From Hathewaya massiliensis (GTDB lineage: Bacteria > Bacillota > Clostridia > Clostridiales > Clostridiaceae), in NCBI RefSeq assembly GCF_902143515.1, contig NZ_CABFVD010000007.1, positions 147,426-211,425 of the forward strand: DNA of 64,000 nt, written 5' to 3'. The translations under genes were made by a program, and so were the position numbers. This document shows positions 60,146 to 64,000 of the stretch, piece after piece. The notes under the pieces were generated by a model. It saw only the letters and a list, made by a program, of their open reading frames with translations. It made no database searches and had not been told where the DNA came from. Every line of letters starts with the position of its first letter. Position 1 is the first letter of the stretch.

Positions 60146-61339
60146 TTAAATTGAATTATCAAAAATTTTACTTAAATTATCTTTTAAATTGTTAAGGAAG
60201 TTGCCTGCTTTTAAATCTCTATCTGAATAGATTTCTATTTTCCCTATAGGTTTTCCATCCATTAAAACATCACAGTGACCTATAATTTCTCCTCTCTTAT
60301 ATTGCTTTTTACTTTTATCTATAACTATTTTCTTTTCAATCTTGGTTTCCTGTCCTCTTTCTACAGGTATTGAAAACTCTTCTTTAGCTCGAGCAATTAA
60401 AAATTTATCGCCCTTTTTATTAAATACAATTTTTTCTACCTCTTCACCTTTTTTTACTATGTTCTTAAACTCAAATTTTGAAAAACCATAATTCATAAGA
60501 TTGGATGCATCTTTATTTCTTACTTTATATGTTGGTGCTCCCATAATTATTGATAGCATCCTAACATTATTTTTAACTGCTGTAGCTGATATACAATATT
60601 TAGCCTCTTGTGTGTATCCAGTTTTTAGTCCATCACATCCATTAAAAAATCTTACCAACTTGTTATGATTAACTAGTTCAATAGGACTTTTTCTTCCTTC
60701 TGATATGGTTTCCATATAAGTACCAGTATATTTTAGAATTTTAGGATGTTTAAGTAATTCTCTAGACATTATTGAGATGTCATAAGCAGTTGAAATATGC
60801 CCATCCTTTGGCAATCCTGTACAGTTTTTAAAAGTAGTTTTATTCATTCCTAATTCTTTTGCTCTCTTATTCATTTTTTCTACAAAAGCTTCTTCACTAC
60901 CACCTAAATATTCCGAAAGAGCAACTGCCGCATCATTTCCTGATGCTATGGCCACACCTTTTAATAATTCTTCTACAGTCCTGATTTCTCCAGTGTCTAA
61001 TAACATTGTACTTCCACCCATTTTTTTAGCATTTTCGCTAACAGTGACCTTATCACTTAACTTTATTTTCCCACTATCTACGGCTTCCATGGTTAAAAGC
61101 ATAGTCATTATTTTTGTAACTGAAGCGGGAGCATATTGTTCATGCTGATTTTTTTCAAATAGTACTTTCCCAGTAGTAGGTTCTATTAATAATCCAGATC
61201 TTGCTTCAATATCTAGACCTTTAGTTTCTGTAGAAGATTTATTCTCCTTTTCATTACTCACAGCTAATACATTGCTTGTAAATAATGAAAACATGAATAT
61301 AGTTGATATAACTAATGCTAAGAATTTTTTTCTTTCCAT
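60146..61339 (-). CDS. D-alanyl-D-alanine carboxypeptidase (DacF-like, second copy)
   Basis: 397 residues from ATG 61339 (MERKKFLALVISTIFMFSLF, signal peptide) behind GGGAGGATTAAAT. Active-site SVTK in YAPASVTKIMTMLL, SGN in AIASGNDAAVALSE, KTGYTQEAK. A paralogue of the gene at 56416. Likely acts on cell-wall or spore cortex peptides. Confidence 0.9.
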   Translation of the reverse strand: MERKKFLALVISTIFMFSLFTSNVLAVSNEKENKSSTETKGLDIEARSGLLIEPTTGKVLFEKNQHEQYAPASVTKIMTMLLTMEAVDSGKIKLSDKVTVSENAKKMGGSTMLLDTGEIRTVEELLKGVAIASGNDAAVALSEYLGGSEEAFVEKMNKRAKELGMNKTTFKNCTGLPKDGHISTAYDISIMSRELLKHPKILKYTGTYMETISEGRKSPIELVNHNKLVRFFNGCDGLKTGYTQEAKYCISATAVKNNVRMLSIIMGAPTYKVRNKDASNLMNYGFSKFEFKNIVKKGEEVEKIVFNKKGDKFLIARAKEEFSIPVERGQETKIEKKIVIDKSKKQYKRGEIIGHCDVLMDGKPIGKIEIYSDRDLKAGNFLNNLKDNLSKIFDNSI

Positions 61340-61591
61340 ATTTAATCCTCCCAACTTTGATTTACAACTTTATTTTTACCAAAACCGCGTAATATTATCA
61401 CAAATAACTTAAGATTACATGCAAGAATTTCTTAGCAAAAAAGGTATAGCATTCTATATAGAAAGTTTTTAAGATAATAAATTTCCCTTTTTCCTTAATT
61501 TATAATAAAATATATATAGGTTGTAAAACTTCTCAGTCCCATTGAAATTATTAACTGTTTATAGTAAAAATTTTATCATGGAGGAAAACCT
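61340..61591. other. Intergenic region between divergent genes
   Basis: AT-rich 250 bases between the divergent carboxypeptidase and helicase genes, so both promoters must lie here. TATAAT-like strings occur (for example near 61502) but I cannot pick a clear -35/-10 pair. Confidence 0.5.
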
Positions 61592-63877
61592 ATGACTGCT
61601 CTTAACCATCCTGAATATAAATCTGAATTAAAAAGACTATGTCATACTCTTGAATATCTAGAATGTTTTAATAAAGACGTGAATAAACACAAAATGGAGA
61701 TTGATTATGCTGTAGAATACAGTAAAAGTCACTATAACTCAGATAATGCAGAACAATTCAATGAACTAGTTATAAACGAAGTGTTACAAAATAGTATGAA
61801 AAACAAACTTAAAAATATAGCCAGAAGTTTAGAAAAACCATATTTTGCTAGAGTGGATTTTAAAGAAAATACCTCAGATAAGATTGATAAGTGTTATATA
61901 GGTAAAATGTCACTTTTAAATGAGGATACTGAAGAATTTCTAATTATAGATTGGCGCTCCCCTATAGCAAATCTATATTATGAAGGTAGGCTAGGAAAAG
62001 CTAGCTATGTCTGCCCTGATGGAGACATATATGGTGAAATTTCTTTAAAAAGACAATACACTATAGAAAATGCTGAACTTAAAGAAATATTTGACATAGA
62101 TATAACAACTAGTGATGATTTTCTTCAAGCCGCCTTAGGTTCCAATAAGGATAATAGATTAAAGGACATTGTATCTACTATTCAATCTGAACAAAACAAA
62201 GTCATTAGGGCTAATATGTGGAAACCTCTTATAGTACAAGGAGCTGCTGGTGGAGGTAAAACCACTATAGCTCTGCATAGAATTGCCTATCTTATGTATA
62301 ATTACGAAAACACCTTAACTCCTGAGAATTTCATGATAATAGCCCCCAATAAATTCTTTTTAAGTTACATATCAGAGGTTCTTCCTGAACTAGGTGTAGA
62401 AAATGTAACTCAAACTACTTTTGAAGATTTTGCGTTTACATTGATAGGAAAAAACATGGGTAAAAAACTAAAGTTAACATCACCTAATGAAAAACTTTCA
62501 TCAATAATAGAAAATTCTCTGCAGAATGACTTCAAAGAAAATGAAGCAATACTAAAGGCTTCAACTTTTAAATCTTCTCTCCGTTTTAAAGACTTACTCC
62601 ATAGATATTTAAGATATATAGAATATCACTATATTCCTAAAGAAGATTTTAAAGTCCATAACTTTGTACTATTTACTTATAAGGAAATTCAAAGACAATT
62701 TATTAAAGATTATAGCAATCTCCCTCTTACAAAACGCATAGATGAAATTAAAAAAAGTCTGTTAAATAAGGTACAACACCAAAAAGATAAGATATTAGAT
62801 CGTGTAGAACAAGAATATGAAGTCAAATTAAATGAAGTAAGGGAATCTATGGGTGATTGCAAGGAGAGAAGAGCCATAATTATAGAAATTATAGATGAAA
62901 GAGATAACCTTATTTCAAATATCAAGAAAGGTCTTAAAACAGCAATAAAAGATTATGTTTCTAAAATGCCTAAAAGATCTGTGCTTGTATATTATGAAAA
63001 TTTCCTTATAAATCTTATAAAGCTTAAAAGTGATGAAGATGATTTAGAATTAATAAATTATATAAAAGATTATTCCTTAGAAAACCTTAAAAATAAATAT
63101 ATTGAATTTGAAGACTTAGCCCCTTTAATGTACATATCCTTATTTATATATGGTGTAGATGAAAAGAGAAACATAAGGCATATTGTAATTGACGAGGCAC
63201 AAGATTTTAGTATATTTCAATTTTATGTTTTAAAAAAGATAGTTAATAATAGCTCTTTTACAATTCTTGGGGACCTGTGCCAAGGCATATATAGTTATAG
63301 AGGAATAAAAGACTGGGCCCATGTGGAGAATTATGTATTTAATGATGATGATTGGTCATATCTTTCCTTAGAACAAAGTTATAGAACAACTATTGAAATA
63401 ATGACTTCTGCAAGCAAAGTTATAGGAACCTTAAAGGATCCTCGTCTTCCAGAGGCAAAACCAGTAATACGTCATGGAGAAGAAGTTAAGATTTTTGAAA
63501 AGGATTGTCTTAAAGAGATTGTAAAGGATATTGATATTAGAATAGAGGAACTGCCTAAACTTGGTTATAAATCCATGGGGATAATATGTAAGACACTGGA
63601 TGAATGTATAACTCTTAAATCTCTTTTAAAAAACAAGGACAATCTTACACTTATAACTGGAAAAGAGATGAATTATTCTGGAGGGATTGTTATAATACCT
63701 TGTCATCTAGCAAAAGGATTAGAATTTGATGTGGTTATTATAGCTAATGCTTCAAAGGAAATGTATAAAGAAAATGAGTTAGATGTAAAACTTCTTTATG
63801 TGGCAATGACAAGACCACTTCATGAACTCTACATTTATTCTATTAAAGAAAAAAGTAATTTACTTTTAAACATATAA
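61592..63877 (+). CDS. helD: HelD-like RNA polymerase recycling helicase
   Basis: 761 residues: coiled N-terminal arm, DWRSPIANLYYEG (HelD signature), Walker A GAAGGGKTTIALHRIAYL (about 216-233), motif II IDEAQDFSIFQFYVL, LSLEQSYRTTIEI and AKGLEFDVVII. Superfamily 1 motor that clears stalled RNA polymerase from DNA. ATGGAGGAAAACCT upstream of ATG. Confidence 0.88.
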   Translation: MTALNHPEYKSELKRLCHTLEYLECFNKDVNKHKMEIDYAVEYSKSHYNSDNAEQFNELVINEVLQNSMKNKLKNIARSLEKPYFARVDFKENTSDKIDKCYIGKMSLLNEDTEEFLIIDWRSPIANLYYEGRLGKASYVCPDGDIYGEISLKRQYTIENAELKEIFDIDITTSDDFLQAALGSNKDNRLKDIVSTIQSEQNKVIRANMWKPLIVQGAAGGGKTTIALHRIAYLMYNYENTLTPENFMIIAPNKFFLSYISEVLPELGVENVTQTTFEDFAFTLIGKNMGKKLKLTSPNEKLSSIIENSLQNDFKENEAILKASTFKSSLRFKDLLHRYLRYIEYHYIPKEDFKVHNFVLFTYKEIQRQFIKDYSNLPLTKRIDEIKKSLLNKVQHQKDKILDRVEQEYEVKLNEVRESMGDCKERRAIIIEIIDERDNLISNIKKGLKTAIKDYVSKMPKRSVLVYYENFLINLIKLKSDEDDLELINYIKDYSLENLKNKYIEFEDLAPLMYISLFIYGVDEKRNIRHIVIDEAQDFSIFQFYVLKKIVNNSSFTILGDLCQGIYSYRGIKDWAHVENYVFNDDDWSYLSLEQSYRTTIEIMTSASKVIGTLKDPRLPEAKPVIRHGEEVKIFEKDCLKEIVKDIDIRIEELPKLGYKSMGIICKTLDECITLKSLLKNKDNLTLITGKEMNYSGGIVIIPCHLAKGLEFDVVIIANASKEMYKENELDVKLLYVAMTRPLHELYIYSIKEKSNLLLNI

Positions 63878-64000
63878 TAACTTAATCAGAATCTTCATAA
63901 AAACTAAACACTCATAAGTTAAAATTTGTTTTTAGCATAAAATAAATTTACCTTTATCTCATAATTATATAAATTTAAACCTTATTCTAAATAAGCTAAG
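63878..64000. other. Downstream non-coding end of window
   Basis: AT-rich; no gene, hairpin or promoter that I can support. Confidence 0.4.

Noticed and set aside
1..64000. CRISPR arrays, rRNA genes
   Set aside because: No regularly spaced direct repeats or rRNA-like sequence were seen.

Overview
The window is low-GC clostridial DNA. The flanking chromosomal genes (scpA, scpB, a ytfJ/gerW-like sporulation gene, two sporulation-type D-Ala-D-Ala carboxypeptidases and a HelD-type helicase) point to a spore-forming Clostridium; a C. botulinum/C. sporogenes relative is my guess, not a demonstration. Positions 1 to about 55,930 are a siphovirus-like prophage that continues off the left edge; about 55,930 to 64,000 is chromosome.

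Region by region, following prophage transcription (mostly minus strand, right to left): the integration end (53.5-56 kb, plus strand) holds a small Cys-rich HTH protein, a large serine recombinase and the attachment junction, which cuts a host FAD-dependent-oxidoreductase-like gene. The switch (52.5-53.7 kb) has a Cro-like protein and a repressor divergently transcribed around an operator array, with a perfect TTGACA-17-TATAAT early promoter carrying an operator in its spacer, and a LexA-type SOS box in front of a 41-residue gene that converges on the repressor. Early genes (28-52 kb) cover recombination (SSAP-like protein, SbcC-like ATPase, UvrD-like helicase, RecU-like resolvase, SSB), replication (initiator gene with internal iterons and a DnaC-like loader), DNA adenine methylation, MazG-like enzymes, a Spo0E-like protein and many small unknowns. 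An ArpU/RinA-like regulator (27.5 kb) is followed by a highly structured non-coding tract with a tRNA-Trp, probably the late-promoter zone. Late genes (1-26 kb) run in the order antirepressor, HEPN-like cargo, terS, terL, portal, head morphogenesis, scaffold, decoration, major capsid, connectors, tail tube, chaperones, tape measure, baseplate.

The late region is full of parasites and breaks: a group I intron with an HNH ORF splits terL; a free-standing nuclease next to a three-way-junction RNA sits between the chaperones and the tape measure; an IS110-family element with a likely bridge RNA separates the tail-tube gene from its upstream neighbours; and the tape-measure gene has a frameshift at its 5' end.

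The most unusual observation is a set of genes with good coding frames and strong ribosome-binding sites whose start position is ATA, ATC or ATT instead of ATG (5804, 3479, 26443, 43342, possibly 35517). Three of them have no ATG/GTG/TTG start, or none with a usable ribosome-binding site, and would be missed or truncated by normal gene finding. Other leads are a possible bistable RNA switch over the ribosome-binding site of the Rha antirepressor, a pair of stem-loops with compensatory changes at 29.2 and 38.6 kb, and the SOS-controlled small gene antisense to the repressor.
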